This document shows positions 12,802-24,979 of a stretch of DNA of 64,000 nucleotides, one piece after another. The notes below the pieces were generated by a model. The model saw only the letters and a program-made list of their open reading frames with translations, did not search any database and had not been told where the DNA came from. The stretch comes from Monilinia fructicola. Its lineage: Eukaryota > Ascomycota > Leotiomycetes > Helotiales > Sclerotiniaceae. Numbering within the stretch: the first letter of the stretch is position 1; each line of letters opens with the position of its first letter. The position numbers were made by a program, and so were the translations under genes. The stretch spans positions 1,860,501-1,924,500 of the forward strand of contig VICG01000004.1 of assembly GCA_008692225.1 (NCBI GenBank), written 5' to 3'.

Positions 12802-14767
12802 CTTCTGGCAATTGCCAATTATTGGGCTGCGTTTAACAGCAGAAGACTAAAAGCATGCACGTGTAGTCTGTGATAGGGCAATGGTACGTCGATATTGAAG
12901 TTGTACATGAACCTGCATTCCGCATAACCTTATACCCTCAGCAGAAATAGACCCTGAACTTGCAGATATTCCGGGTGGTAGGACTTTCTACCTTCCTAGT
13001 ATTTCGATCATCTTGCACATGTTGCAACTTATTGGTCACTTGTAAGTTGTACGCAAAGGTCAAGGCCCTGGTGTTACTACCTTCCCGGCAGAAGAGTCTA
13101 TCGAAGACGTACATTCTCGTCGACCTCAATTGACATTGGACGAGATACCAATATCTGGACATGGAAGGTGGGGTTGATCTGCAGGCATATACTGTACTAG
13201 TATTCCGGTTGTTTATCCTCCAGGGCCAACAGGCCAGTTGAGGAACAGGAATCACAGCACGTGTGGGATCAAAGAACGAGTAAGAAATTACGAGTTAATA
13301 AGCACTGAAATCGGCAAAGCATCGTGTCAACAAAGGATATCTGGAGGATACTTAGCTGAACATACTTGTAGATGGTTCGATCTACACGGCAGAAACAAAC
13401 GCTCTCCAAGTACAAGTAAACTGCCAACAATTTCTCTTCGCCATGTCGAGCTCCATTTGAGACTTTAAACCCAAATCGCGTTGTCAGAGATACTGCTTTT
13501 TATTTAAGTTGATGAGAAGCATATTTGCTGACAATAAGCATCCCGGAAATTATTTCCCAGATATCATAACCTTAGTGTTCATCTTCCCATCTTGCAACTC
13601 GCGTATGTAACCTCAACTCATGATCGAAAGGGGGTTGGTTGGTTGTTGTTGTACGAACTCATGGAACGATCGATCTGAACGTTGAACATAGCCTTACTTT
13701 TGAAAGTGGCTTCTCATGTACTTGCTGCTAGAATGTTCCAATACACATCTTTTTCAATAATGAGGATATACCTTTCAAGAAGTATTGATCGAAAGTTAGA
13801 TTGATCATAATTTTCTCAGAGTTGGGCATGTTCCATGAGTATGGAAACCCCCTGTTGAACCTTACAACTACCTAGGTAGTTCTACATACAGTAGATATTT
13901 GTAAGCGAGAGACTTTGGAAATTCCCAGCCCAAAGAAAAGCTAGATGGGTTGGTTCCTTTCACTCTCTTCTCATGGTATATGGCTTGGATCTGCGCAGAT
14001 TTATCAGCTGGATGAGTTGTACATAATATACAATTACCACAAACTGATAATGCCATATGCATGGGAAAGATGGGGTCAGACACGTTTTGATATCATGTGA
14101 CCTTGTCTCCACCGGCGATTCTACGGAGTACATTGCTGGGAAATTGGTGGTCGGACTCGGTGATTTTCTTATCGCGTCAAGGATGGGTGATGGGACTCAT
14201 GGGAGGCTTTCCTCCTCATATTACCAATTCAAAGGGGTTTCTAATTATTTATACTTCTACTTGTTGTTTTGGCTGACATCACGGTCTTGACTGCCATGAA
14301 TGTTGAGGCTATAGCTAAGCAATGTGGTAAGATGATAATCACGAAGAGTACTTACCAATCACCAGCCAATGGTGTTTATACTTACACATTAGCTCTTACT
14401 TCAGACCACAATAATTCCATAGCTAGGTAGATTTCGGTTCACCGAAAGTTATTGTGAGAACTCTATCATATACCTAGGTAGGTAATGACCTTGCTCATTT
14501 CTTATCTTTACAGAAAATCATTTGTAAGTCGAGCCGCATTGGGGGAATGTAGGTGAAATATGTGTATTCAGGAATCTATTGTCATCTCCTTGGCTATTTA
14601 GTGTTTTTCTCGGTGGTATGTCCCGAGATGACTAGTTTTATAAGTAAAGTATACATAAGTCTTGATGCCATACCACTTGTTTCTCATCGCCAAGGGTATA
14701 AGTATCTGCTGTCTTTCATGGGCGAGTCTTGTGAGTGATAGAAACAAGTTTACGTTTGTCTGTAACT
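12802..14767. other. divergent intergenic region
   Basis: Lies between the phosphoesterase gene (-) and the amidase gene (+), so it contains both promoters. No coding region is supported. TACCTAGGTA palindromes occur at 13869-13878 and 14471-14480. Confidence 0.45.
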
Positions 14768-16885
14768 ATGGCATTCAGAATGTTCAAGTCAGCTGCCGCG
14801 GCTATGTCTCTGATGAGCTTGGCAAATGCTGCTATCTCAATCTCGAAGACCGGAACTACTGTTAACGTCAACGGGATCAGCTACTATATTGGCGTCGACA
14901 CTGTCACAACCATTCAATCCAAGCCAAGCACAGCTGATTTGGTTCCTTTGACGGTGATGAAAAGCTTAAAGAGCGATTTCACGGCTGCTACATTCAAGTC
15001 ATTAGTTGCTAACTACACTGCTTCTGATGATGTTTTTAATCCCGGATTTTTGGAAGGTATGTACAAACTTCAACTCAAGTAAGCACAATTGTTAACCCAC
15101 GTAGCTGTCCACCTCGTCGGCTCTACCAATTCTAGCTCGTTATCGCAGGTTTTTGGTGAATATGGAACCAAGATGTTCACCAGCAGTTCAGATAATCAAG
15201 TGCCTGCTGGGCCATACTTCCTGACACCAAATACCGGCGAGCTCTTCAGAGCATATCGCTTGTACTCTGATGTACAGGGTGCTTTTACGGCAGGAACGAT
15301 TGAGAACCCGGATGGGACCTTTTCTATATTGAGTGCATCCATCCCAGGAGTCCAAAGTTCTACTATTGGCGTTCCTTCTAGACTATATTATACCAAGACT
15401 ACTGAACAACCTCTTGCTGGCGTTCGGCTCGGCGTCAAGGATATATACGATATCGCGGGAGTCAAAACTAGTAACGGGAACCGTGCTTATTATGAGCTTT
15501 ACCCACCAGCGAGTACTACGGGACCTGCTGTTCAAAGCTTGATTGATGCAGGAGCAATCATCGTGGGTAAAATGAAGACATCTCAATTTGCTAACGGAGA
15601 AAGCCCAACTGCAGATTGGGTGGATTACCACTGCCCTTTCAACCCTCGGGGTGATGGATATCAGTCACCATCCGCATCATCGGCTGGCCCTGGTGCTGGA
15701 ATTGGTGCTTATGACTGGCTAGATCTTGGGCTTGGTTCTGATACTGGTGGAAGTATTCGTAATCCATCTCAAATCAATGGATGTTTCGGTAACAGGCCAT
15801 CACATGGACTAGTTAGCTTGGATAACGTTATGCCTATGTCTCCAGTTCTTGATACTGCGGGTCTCCTCACTAGAGACCCAATTTTGTGGCATGAAGCTGC
15901 CAAGGTATTGTACGGAAACAACATCACAAGCAACTTTACTGAATTTCCCAAAAAGATCTGGACAAACGGATTTCCGGAAAAGGCCACAACAGAGGCCGAA
16001 AAGGTTTTGCTGGGTTTCCTCGCTAAGCTGGAAAAATTTCTCAATTCTACAAGCACGACTCCTCTAGATTTAGATGCTCTCTGGGACGAAGCACCGCCGT
16101 CGGGAGCAAAGAACTCATCAATCGTAGACTTCGTGGAATTTATTTATCCTACTCTCGTTGCTCAACAACAATACAGTCTCCTTGTAGAACCTTTCTATAA
16201 AGATTACGCGGCTGCAAACAATGGAGCTCGCCCTTTCATCGACCCTGTACCATTAAGCAGGTGGTATTGGGGGCAATATGACATTGATTCCGACGCAACT
16301 GAACAGGCTATTTATAACAAAACAGTATTTATGGATTGGTTTAACCAAATTATACCTGCAAGCTCAAAAAGCTGTAGCGAAAGTATCCTACTCTATCCCG
16401 GTACATTAGGAGAACCAAGTTATAGAAATGTATACTACACGTATGTACACCCACCCCCATATCAAGCGTTCTCCTATAAATCTCTACTCAACATTGTATT
16501 AACAAAACTCTCACTGAGCAGCCTCCCTGGTATCCCTTCTGGCTGGACCATAGACCGTGTTTCCAACTTCGCCGAAGTCCCCGATATGGTATTCCAGATA
16601 GGTCAGGTCGCATATAATTCCAGCATATCAATGCAGACAGAATATTTGCCAGTGGCCATCGATGTTGTTGCGAGAAAAGGGTGTGATGGGATGATTTTTG
16701 AGTTGGCAAAGCGGTTGTTGAAGGAAGGAATTTTGGTGGTGCCCAAGGCGGGGGTCTGTAATGTATTGAGGTTCGTGCTTGGCTGTGTTGTATTTATAAT
16801 AATCAATTTCAATGTATATATTCCACAAGGCAATGCTCAGACCAAGTTTGAAGGGCATAAGTTTTGGTCGCAGCTGCCACGATGA
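14768..16885 (+). CDS. secreted amidase-signature hydrolase with Arp1-like N-terminal domain (about 689 aa)
   Basis: Model: join(14768..15056, 15105..16885). The 48-nt intron runs GTATGT to ACGTAG with a GTTAAC branch site. The start is at MAFRMFKSAAA, giving a signal peptide cleaved near ANAA. Residues about 25-180 resemble the N-terminal domain found on fungal amidases annotated as Arp1-like. The amidase domain follows with its Ser-Ser-Lys triad: Lys about 208 in LGVKDIYD, cis-Ser about 289 in SASSAGPGAG, nucleophile Ser about 313 in GSDTGGSIR. The family hydrolyses amides; substrate unknown. The C terminus is uncertain: after VPKAGVCN the open frame runs through a hydrophobic stretch that could be an intron (GTATTG to CACAAG), which would move the stop to about 16956. 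No other lesion seen. Confidence 0.83.
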
Positions 16886-18036
16886 TTATTCTATAAGTAC
16901 ACCCGGTTCTGCAGTTATGAATTCGCGCTGCAACATGAATAGACAACAGTTGAAATAACAATTTTTGTAGAGTTGGGCTTTCGTAACTAACTCCTGCACC
17001 AGTATTGAATCTTGATTGCTTTGTGCTACCTACCTATGAATTCCTCCCTTCTCTCGATACAAATCCTCAAAGTGAAAACTCAGAAATAAACTAACTGTTC
17101 ACGCCATCCAAAGCAGAAGATGAAAATGGCGAGACAGGTTGCCATCTTCTCTCATAAGCATACACCGCACGCATTTCACTTTTTCTCAAGCTCTTCCTCC
17201 ACATCGATCCCGCCCCCCTTCAAGATTGGACGTCCTCGCTTCTTCTCATCAATCCATCCTGCTGCGGTCCGCTCTTCAGACACCGCTGATGACGATGCCA
17301 TAGCTAAACACAAACTTTACTCTTATCAGAAGCAAATAGAAGAAACAGCAGACTTGCGTCTTTAAGGTTGCACCCACCACAATAGCAGATGTGATAGTAG
17401 TAGTGGCAGAAGTTGTATAGCAACATACGAGATGAAAGGAAAGCAGCGCGATGACAAATGAGAATACGTTGTAGGCGGTTAAACCTAATGATCAGGCAGG
17501 TGACGTGGGCCTTAGATTTAAGATGGAGGGTGATATTTGAGTTTGTATAAAAAGAGAGTGGTAGGTGGATGTGAAGGACCTGGGGTTTTGTGGGACAATT
17601 CTATGTCCTTTTGTGGTTATTGATGAAGATAACCTTGGAAATCAATTCGAGTGCCCGAATCTCTTTTTGCTAGCTTCGATACACGTCCACAAAGCTAGCA
17701 ATCGATGGGTAGATTGCCAAAGAAACACCTTTTCCTTCAACACCATTGAGATCATCGATGATATCCGACATTCAAGGACAAGAGCCCTTTAAGTGTTTCG
17801 AAGTATATAACGATAGCATTACAATTATACATTCGGAATATAGAAGCAACAATATGGCCCAAGAACGGACCACTCCTCTACATCACGTCTCTGCTGGGCT
17901 TCTACAATCTCTGATGCTGGTATTGAGGTTATTAGCCCTGCATTTTCTTAATGATGCCTGTTTCATACTAAAGAACAAGTAGTGGGTGGAATCATATCGA
18001 ATCATATCTCGTAAAAACATCTGAAGGAACATATAT
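16886..18036. other. intergenic, one weak small ORF
   Basis: No supported gene. An 81-codon frame at 17120-17365 (+) begins like a mitochondrial presequence (Ser/Arg/Phe-rich, RPRFFSSIHP) but has no other support. Confidence 0.35.
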
Positions 18037-19250
18037 ATGAACATAGAAGCTTCCCAGTTCCTTAACGAGACTGTCTGTTTCCCTTTCATCGCTTGCTCAT
18101 CAACTAATAACGGTGTAGAACAGGACTTGAGAGCAATTCGACAATCGACGGATTTTTCGTCTCAGGCCTTGTGCAAAATGGAGATTCTGATGGGAACAAG
18201 TTTATGCTCGATACTTGTAGATTTGATGATGTTCCCGTAGAGTATCTTGCTTTCCGACGGCTTACTACCAGAAGTTCGGATTTTGTGGTTCCGATCCACG
18301 ACATCTGTCTCGGTCTTGTTGGTAGATATATTCAAGCTCGTAATGAAGGCATCTCACTCAATATACCCGAATTTACCCTCAAAGCATTTTAAGATGCCTT
18401 ATGTAAACAGGGTGCTAAGGCTCAATACAGGAAAACTGACATCGTCAGGGTTGAGCAGAGGTGGTATTGGTATAAATGGACTAGAATAGGAGCATGATTA
18501 TGATGGTGCTCGACAATTTCAGGGATCTTATGCCTGGAACGGTCTTCATGCCCAAGAAGTGTGCAACCGACTCGGTACAAATGGCTTGTTGACGCTGATG
18601 AGCTTATAGTGGTACCGCGCAATTCTATCGATATATCCAATCTCACGAACTTCATTTTGAGCCTTCTTACCTCTGCTTCAAACAAATCGGAGTTTCCAAG
18701 CATCAATAGACAGTATGCTTCAGCATGTAAGGAAGTCTCGACAACAAGTGAGACTTGCCTTGAAGACTTGCCTGCGGAAATGTTGCATCATATATGTTCC
18801 TTCCTCCCAATATCATTAGTCTCGGCCTTACGGTTATCATCCAAAACACTAGCATCGCGTCTAGTTCTATATCAGCAGTTTTGGTTTCGACGACTGATCT
18901 CCGGATCCCTGGTGCCTTACATTTGAGATCTTGATAATAAGGAATGCAACGCCGAAAACCATAACGGCCACTGGGATTGGAAAACACTGGCCAAAATATT
19001 GACCCAGAAACATGATGTGATGAGTGCTGTAGGGGGTAATGGCGAAATGCACCGATTGGCTTTCGTAATAGACGTAGAATATGGAAGATCATTGAGGATG
19101 CCACGGAGAAATAGCCGCAAGTCTCTTATGTCTAACAGTTTCTTTGGTCCAGAATTTTGTGAATTTTTAAACCTATCATGTAAGCTACAAAGTTGGAAGG
19201 AATACTGCGGTATATTTGAGATATCTAGGCGATCCTTCGTCACAAGATAA
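18037..19250 (+). pseudogene. F-box protein relic
   Basis: An F-box-like segment is readable at about 18760-18900 (CLEDLPAEMLHHICSFLP, then VSALRLSSKTLASRL). The same frame runs from 18561 to 19250 apart from one TGA at 18924-18926, sitting where a Trp would be expected in PYI-W-DLDN. Upstream, in another frame, EHDYDGARQFQG at about 18490 looks like the conserved N-terminal part of the large fungal F-box family, so at least one frameshift lies between 18540 and 18570. More domain-like text (VVPIHDICLGLVGRYIQ) is at about 18290. Live members are substrate adaptors of SCF ubiquitin ligases. The damage makes a functional product unlikely, unless introns or sequence errors explain it. Confidence 0.6.
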
Positions 19251-20640
19251 AACGATATAACTTGATCATCATGAACGAATACTTATAGTTCCCAAAAAAA
19301 GACGTTTGCTGCAGAGAATTTGTCCCTCTGGGCCGTTTCTGGTGTCTTTCACGAATGCCCCATGTCAACTCTGAACATAGAAAGATCAATTGTCGGATAT
19401 ACTGCGGAAGATCGAGCTCGAGCTGGCGACGTTGATGGATGGACTCAGTGAGAGTCTTTGGGTTGTAGGTGTCTGATATTTTTGGACCATGTCACATTGT
19501 GTTATTCAGGGGGTTCAATATGAATGAAAAGGAGGAAGAGAGAACGGTGTCATTGGCAGACGTCCATAGCTACTTGCGAAGGGAAAAATTATGATATACA
19601 GCCTTTGCGCATAGGGATTAGTCTTTACAGGCAGAAACCCTGATTGATGGCAGAACGAAGGACCTTATACGACACCTATCCGACAAGAGTGTCCAACGTC
19701 ATGTCTCTCTCCAGTTAATACTTCGGTAATTTAGCATCGCTCCTTTTGATCTTTCAGACCATCTATTTCGGATGTGTTACCGATATGCCGTGTGCCGTGC
19801 GAGCGGTTTGCGGCTTTACTGTAATTACAATGCTGCTGCAATTTCCCCACCGAAGTCGGCGAACATTCGGCTGTCTAGCATACTACGTACAGTTACAGTA
19901 TTATTGCCCCGCATCATTTGCAAACTCTATTCTGCAAATTTGACATCACAGTATTCGCGTTTTATTAGATCAGCTTCGCGGTCTTTAGCAACCAATCACA
20001 GTCTCCATGCCAACCTTGGGTGGGAGATCAATCGTTGCCGGCAATCTAATTCTCCGAAAATACTTGCACAGTACGGATAAATCCGTTCGCCGCACTGCTT
20101 TCGAAAACGGTCGATTTCCGGCGAATGTGTTTCTATCTCTGTTTTTTGATGTGATTTTGTTCGGAAGTGAGATGGATTTTGTACATGGTTGATCCTTCCA
20201 GCGAACGTACTTCTTTTGCTCTTTGGAAGTCTTCATTGTTCAAAGATCCTTTCAACCGGAGAGTGTGCTTGGATCTACCAAGTAAAACAGCGTGAAAAAC
20301 AACTACAAATTATACCTCTTTGAGTTGTTTTTTTTCAATCGGAGAAATCCCGCCTTGAGCCACTACTGTAGGTTAGGTATCCTTTTTTGTTCGCTAGTCT
20401 AGGTAGGTAAAGATGATTTCTTGGAGTTTGACTTGCCTAATTCCATCTGAGAAGGATGAGGCTGAATATTACAATAAGGTTAGTCGGAAAAGCAGGGCTC
20501 TATGGAGTACAGTACTGTAGGTATGCTCTGTTTATTTAAAGGAGCCACAACGCTAGACGTCGCTTACCCCACCGGTTGACCACGCCTAGCGCAAAAATTC
20601 ATCTTGGCACACAAAATTTTCGACGAAAAAAACTAATTTT
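19251..20640. other. gene-poor stretch
   Basis: The first about 400 bp may be the further decayed 3' end of the F-box relic (a readable stretch at about 19365-19455). Beyond that no gene is supported. A CAGTACTGTA motif is at 20510-20519. Confidence 0.35.
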
Positions 20641-20741
20641 GACCTACGCAGGGATCGAACCTGCAATCTCTTGATTGCGAATTTTGAGGAATGAATCTCA
20701 TTGAATCGTAGTCAAGCGCCTTGCCATTGGGCCAGCAGGCC
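20641..20741 (-). tRNA. tRNA-Arg (anticodon ACG) with 30-nt intron
   Basis: The reverse strand folds as a tRNA. The acceptor strand GGCCTGC pairs with GTAGGTC through two G-U pairs. The D arm follows, then anticodon stem CTTGA/TCAAG. The loop has ACG at 20709-20707. The T arm is GCAGG-TTCGATC-CCTGC. A canonical-position intron occupies about 20676-20705, directly after the base 3' of the anticodon. A34 would be edited to inosine to read CGN codons. It stands alone, far from protein genes. Confidence 0.92.
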
Positions 20742-21423
20742 GTACTGATTTATGGTGAAGAAACCAGAAATGAGAATATATTGAAGGAAATCTGAAAGGG
20801 CAATAGTTTGTACACAGACTGCTAAAATCATATTATTTCGAATATCTTTATTAACACCCTTTAAATTACACCTTTGTTCACTTCAAAGTCAATAGCATGA
20901 TGTATTATAGACCAAACTGTTATGTTGCAGATTATAAAAGAAGCATTGGGACATTCGATTAATTATACTCTTGAGAATTGGGAACCATTTCACAAATCGA
21001 TACATGTACTATTGAAGTACCAGTCATTTGAAGTGTTAGACTCGAGTCATCATAATCTGTACTTGAAATTATGTTTGCTGGCGTGGGACGTTCCGGGAGG
21101 ATGTCTAATTTCCATGCAAAAGACGAAAGGCAATCATGAAATGGAAGGTGGAATGGAACAAACGAGTGGAAGACTACTTGTTAGAAATGCATGAGCCATA
21201 AAATGTAGAGCAGGGAGTTCTAGAAGATGGCATCAATGGCATGCTCCTGGAGAGGTTGGCTCTAGACAGCCACGTTTGCTAGAGAAATACATTTTCCGGA
21301 TACAAGTACAAAGTTTCTTGGAAGTGTCAAGGCTGCGGACAATCATCCTGTATCGCAATGGTGCTAAAGTTCCCAGCCAAATCCTGAATCTGGGGAAAGA
21401 GGGCTTTTATGGAGCCTGAACCC

Positions 21424-21446
21424 GTCAAAGTCCGGCCGGTCTTGAC
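21424..21446. promoter_or_regulatory. palindrome centred on CCGGCCGG
   Basis: GTCAAAGTCCGG is followed directly by CCGGTCTTGAC-like sequence in inverted orientation, sharing a CCGGCCGG core. Zn2Cys6 factors bind paired CGG/CCG triplets, but no gene start is nearby, so function is unknown. Confidence 0.25.
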
Positions 21447-23840
21447 GACTTAATGGTCGGCTCTGTATTTCTTCCTGAATCCTATTGATATTAGTTACAG
21501 TGCTGCTATCCTACCAGCCATCTAATTGCCGATCATCAGATGTCAACACCGTAAGCCGCTAGGCATCCAGAGAGCGTCAAGCTGAATATGAAGAATTTAA
21601 CGAGTTTCAGCTGTGTTTTGAATGGTACTAGGCAGCAATCTGACAATTTGAGGGTTCTGATTCCTGATTTCGCCTGGAGGATTGAAATCCTTTGAGTGAT
21701 CAACGTATCGATACCCCGGATTTCTACAGCTCTTCAAACTTTAAAGTGTTGTATCTGATCTAGTGATCCAGAGTACTGGAAATGTTTGCTTTGGAGTTGA
21801 AAAGTCAAGAATCATATCGGGTGGATACCTCTCATATCTGGTCGATTGACTTGACCGCGTATGGAGTCCCCCTTGGATTGGTCGTTTTTTCTCAGATCCT
21901 CATGGGGCTGTATAGTTATCCTGTGTTTTCATCACATTCGACTTGGGAAAAAAGGAGGCGGAGAAGAGCAAAATAAGTTTGTCAGTGATGATCAGGTGTT
22001 CAACTTATTCTCATATATCGAGTGGTATTTCTAATATCAATTTAAGAAACTGAAGAACATAAGAACATAAGAACTAGAGAGGCTGGGAAATTAAAGCCTG
22101 GGAGGCTTCCAAAGGTGCCACTGAATCACTAATGTATGCCAAGTCAAGATAAACTGTGTATATCGTTCTATCTCATGAATAGATATACTTTTATTGATTT
22201 GAGCTTCTTGATACATAGATTACAGGATCCTTTGATTCTATGATTCATAGACTCAAAATCGTGTTCCATATAAAGCTGGCCTCGAGAATCACAGAGAAGA
22301 AAGCCCCACGGCCATGATTTAAGGATGGAAAGATCAACAAGGTTATCTCATGTCCGAACGAAGCAGATCAGAGCAAGGACAAGTAAGATAACGATAGGGA
22401 AAATCCAGAAAATAGCAAAGCTCATCCAAACAGACATTGTCTGCTTGTGGGAAGTCGTGCAACTTCTGGCAGACAATTCATGAGCCCATCCCATCCTAAG
22501 GATTTAACCTCTTAATTCGGACTTCCGAAATCCAGCGCCAACGAATTTTCTTCGTATCACGCACTTGACATAACCAGACCCCAAGTTACCTATACGCACT
22601 TTGTAGCCATAGCTCTCGTATCCTCAACAAGGAGATAGCAAAGAGGTTTTTCATGATCAATCAAGGGGCACCCTCCCTTAACATGAACAGTGTGCCTAGA
22701 AGACTTAAGATAATTCGACTATGAGTTGGACATTACCTGAGTGAATTTGTCTCAACTACCTCTTCGAGATTGGTTGCCATAGCCTCAGGGGACAGGGGGT
22801 GGGCACTGTCACGTGAGTTGAATCTAGAGCTAATATATTTGAATCTCGACACCTAGAAGAAGTAGGATGATGAGATAACTTTCTAATCTCTCTTCTGTTT
22901 TTAGGCATTTAAATTAATCAATAAATACCGCATTATCTATGGCCTTCTTAGCATCCCTTACAGACTTACGGATATGGATGGAGTAACATACGACCCTAGC
23001 TGACTCTCGAGCTGTTGAAGATGTTAATCAAAGCTGATTCGTGAACTAATAAATCGTTTGTCAGTGTAAAATTTCCAAAACTCAGTAAATATACACTTTT
23101 CAACATTCTCAAGCGCATCGGTATGCCTAATTCGGACTTCCACTTTTGCGGTAGTAGATGCTACGCTTTGACAGGTATAGGTACGGAAGAATGGCCTCCA
23201 TAACTTCGGCTGCCGAAATTTATTCTGAAATAAGCACTTCGTATTTCTGACAGAGTGTTGATTCAGTACTGTAAAGTCACCAGCTGCTGATCGTCCTTCA
23301 TTCGAATCTGTGGAGAAGAAAGACCAGAGGCTCAGGAGGCAGATGCCAATACCCGTCACCACGCATGTTTCGCTCCATTACAACTACGAAATTTACGACG
23401 GGAAAGCCAAGCCAATTGAACTTGGTACCGAGTATATGTTACTTATAATCTAGGTACCCAGAATTGTTACAGTACCCGTGGACTAAGGACTCGTAAGTGG
23501 GTGAACCAATCAATAGAACTTCTCGTATTCCCCGCGCATTACCCAGGTGTTATTCTTCGGATGGTAGCGAAATTTAGCTGCGCAGTACCGTACATATAAA
23601 TAAACTTTAAGCTACTTACTAGTTAAAGTTTAACTTGAATTAAGTCTTCACCGTTTTGATATAAGTTGAATCATTTTTGGATTATACTGTAGGTGAAAAA
23701 AGGAAATTGTCTACCGATCCCCGGATGGCTGGAAAGCTTGGTTTTTCATGGGGGTTAATGTTCTTATTGACCTCATCTCAAAGATTTGACACTCATTAGA
23801 TGATACTATCACATCACAGTCCAAAATGACTATCAATCAC

Positions 23841-24113
23841 GGTATTGATGGGTTGGTCACTAGATCTCGGTTCCAATATAATTCGCAGGTTGCTAGCACA
23901 ACTATAGTATTGAACACCCTAAGGCTCCTGATAAAACATGGATTTACCTCCCAGGACCCAGGCTCCCATATCTTATCATACTGTTTCACTCTGAATATCC
24001 AGGGTATTGATGGATTTATTTATCACTGAATATTGAGGGTTCCAATATAACTCGTATGTTGCCGGCACAGCTTTGATATTGGACACCTCAATACAAACAT
24101 GGATTCCACCTCC
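23841..24113 (+). repeat. diverged direct duplication, two copies of about 112 bp
   Basis: Copy 1 is about 23841-23952 and copy 2 about 24003-24113. Both start GGTATTGATGG, share GGTTCCAATATAA, then GTTGC, GCACA, a (G/A)TATTG(G/A)ACACC block, and end with AACATGGATT and CACCTCC-like sequence. No coding content. Confidence 0.6.
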
Positions 24114-24481
24114 TGCATGATATTATCATGTCCCACTTTGGAAACCAATTCGAAATTACTCTCAATAGAAAGAGAACCCGAATTCGGGTTCCTGGTAATC
24201 CTGTTGATGCTTGCATGTATCCGGCGATGTGATTGGAAGTATTGTGAGGGTAACTATTATCAACAACGTGTCGAGGGACGGGAGACGGGAGGGAAAATCT
24301 TACAGGCAGTGACGTGTAGCCAAGGCTCAAATCGACCATGTGCATAGTGTATAGTGGGCGAGATGGAGAAATGCTGTCGGCCGGGTACACTACCCAAATT
24401 CTTAATTGCCGAAATAACGATCACTATGCCTTTATCGACTTCATTTGGCCCAGGTCAAAAGAAAAGCATGGCTGGGGCAAG

Positions 24482-24488
24482 TATAAAA
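24482..24488 (+). promoter_or_regulatory. TATA box of the Cys-rich secreted protein gene
   Basis: TATAAAA about 143 nt upstream of the ATG, followed by a pyrimidine- and CA-rich leader typical of highly expressed fungal genes. Confidence 0.5.
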
Positions 24489-24624
24489 GGATGGACATCG
24501 CCCGGCTTAAGGGTTCCTTTTGTATCATCACTCCAGTATCGCCGCAATCCAATCAACACAAGAAACCACATCACAACCTTCAATTCACAAAAGCCTCTCA
24601 CCACACCCCTCTAATATAATCAAG

Positions 24625-24979
24625 ATGGTCAAATTCTCCGCCCTCGCTATGCTTGCGCTCGCCTTCACTGCGCAAGCTTGCACTTACTGTCAATGCAAGT
24701 TCCAAGATGGTAGCCACTGCTGCGTCTACTCGGTAAGCACGTCCAGGTCTTTGATAGACCAATGCCTTCGATTTTTCGATCATTCCCAAAACAGAATTAA
24801 TTGTCTCATAGGATCCTGCAATCGGCAACCTCGACTGCCCCTCTATCTGTGCAAAGGCTCATCGTGCTGATGGCGCAAGCGAAAATGGAGAAGTTGGTAC
24901 CCCATGTAACGCGGGAGGGAGTTACAAGTGCGCGAGTCCTTTTACCGCTCTTGATCGTGCTCCCTGCTACAAGCAGTAA
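24625..24979 (+). CDS. small secreted cysteine-rich protein, effector candidate (91 aa)
   Basis: Model: join(24625..24732, 24812..24979). The 79-nt intron runs GTAAGC to CATAG and splits between codons. Residues 1-18 are a strong signal peptide (MVKFSALAMLALAFTAQA). The mature 73 residues contain ten cysteines, at positions 19, 22, 24, 32, 33, 45, 49, 68, 76 and 88, enough for five disulfides. Exon 1 gives CTYCQC...HCCVYS; exon 2 gives LDCPSICAKAHRADG, GTPCNAGGSYKCAS and a C-terminal CYKQ. It is similar in style to small secreted proteins of plant-associated fungi, but I assign no function. The ATG follows a CAAG context. The TATA box upstream and the clean splice support a live gene. Confidence 0.85.

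Larger units (their letters stand above)
20742..24481. other. long gene-free stretch
   Basis: About 3.7 kb with no supported gene; frames are short and unrelated to known domains. It contains a CCGG-centred palindrome at 21424-21446, a CAGTACTGTA motif at 23264-23273 and a diverged direct duplication at 23841-24113. Confidence 0.45.

Noticed and set aside
17120..17365. Small mitochondrial-type protein
   Set aside because: A presequence-like start alone is weak evidence; no conserved body follows.
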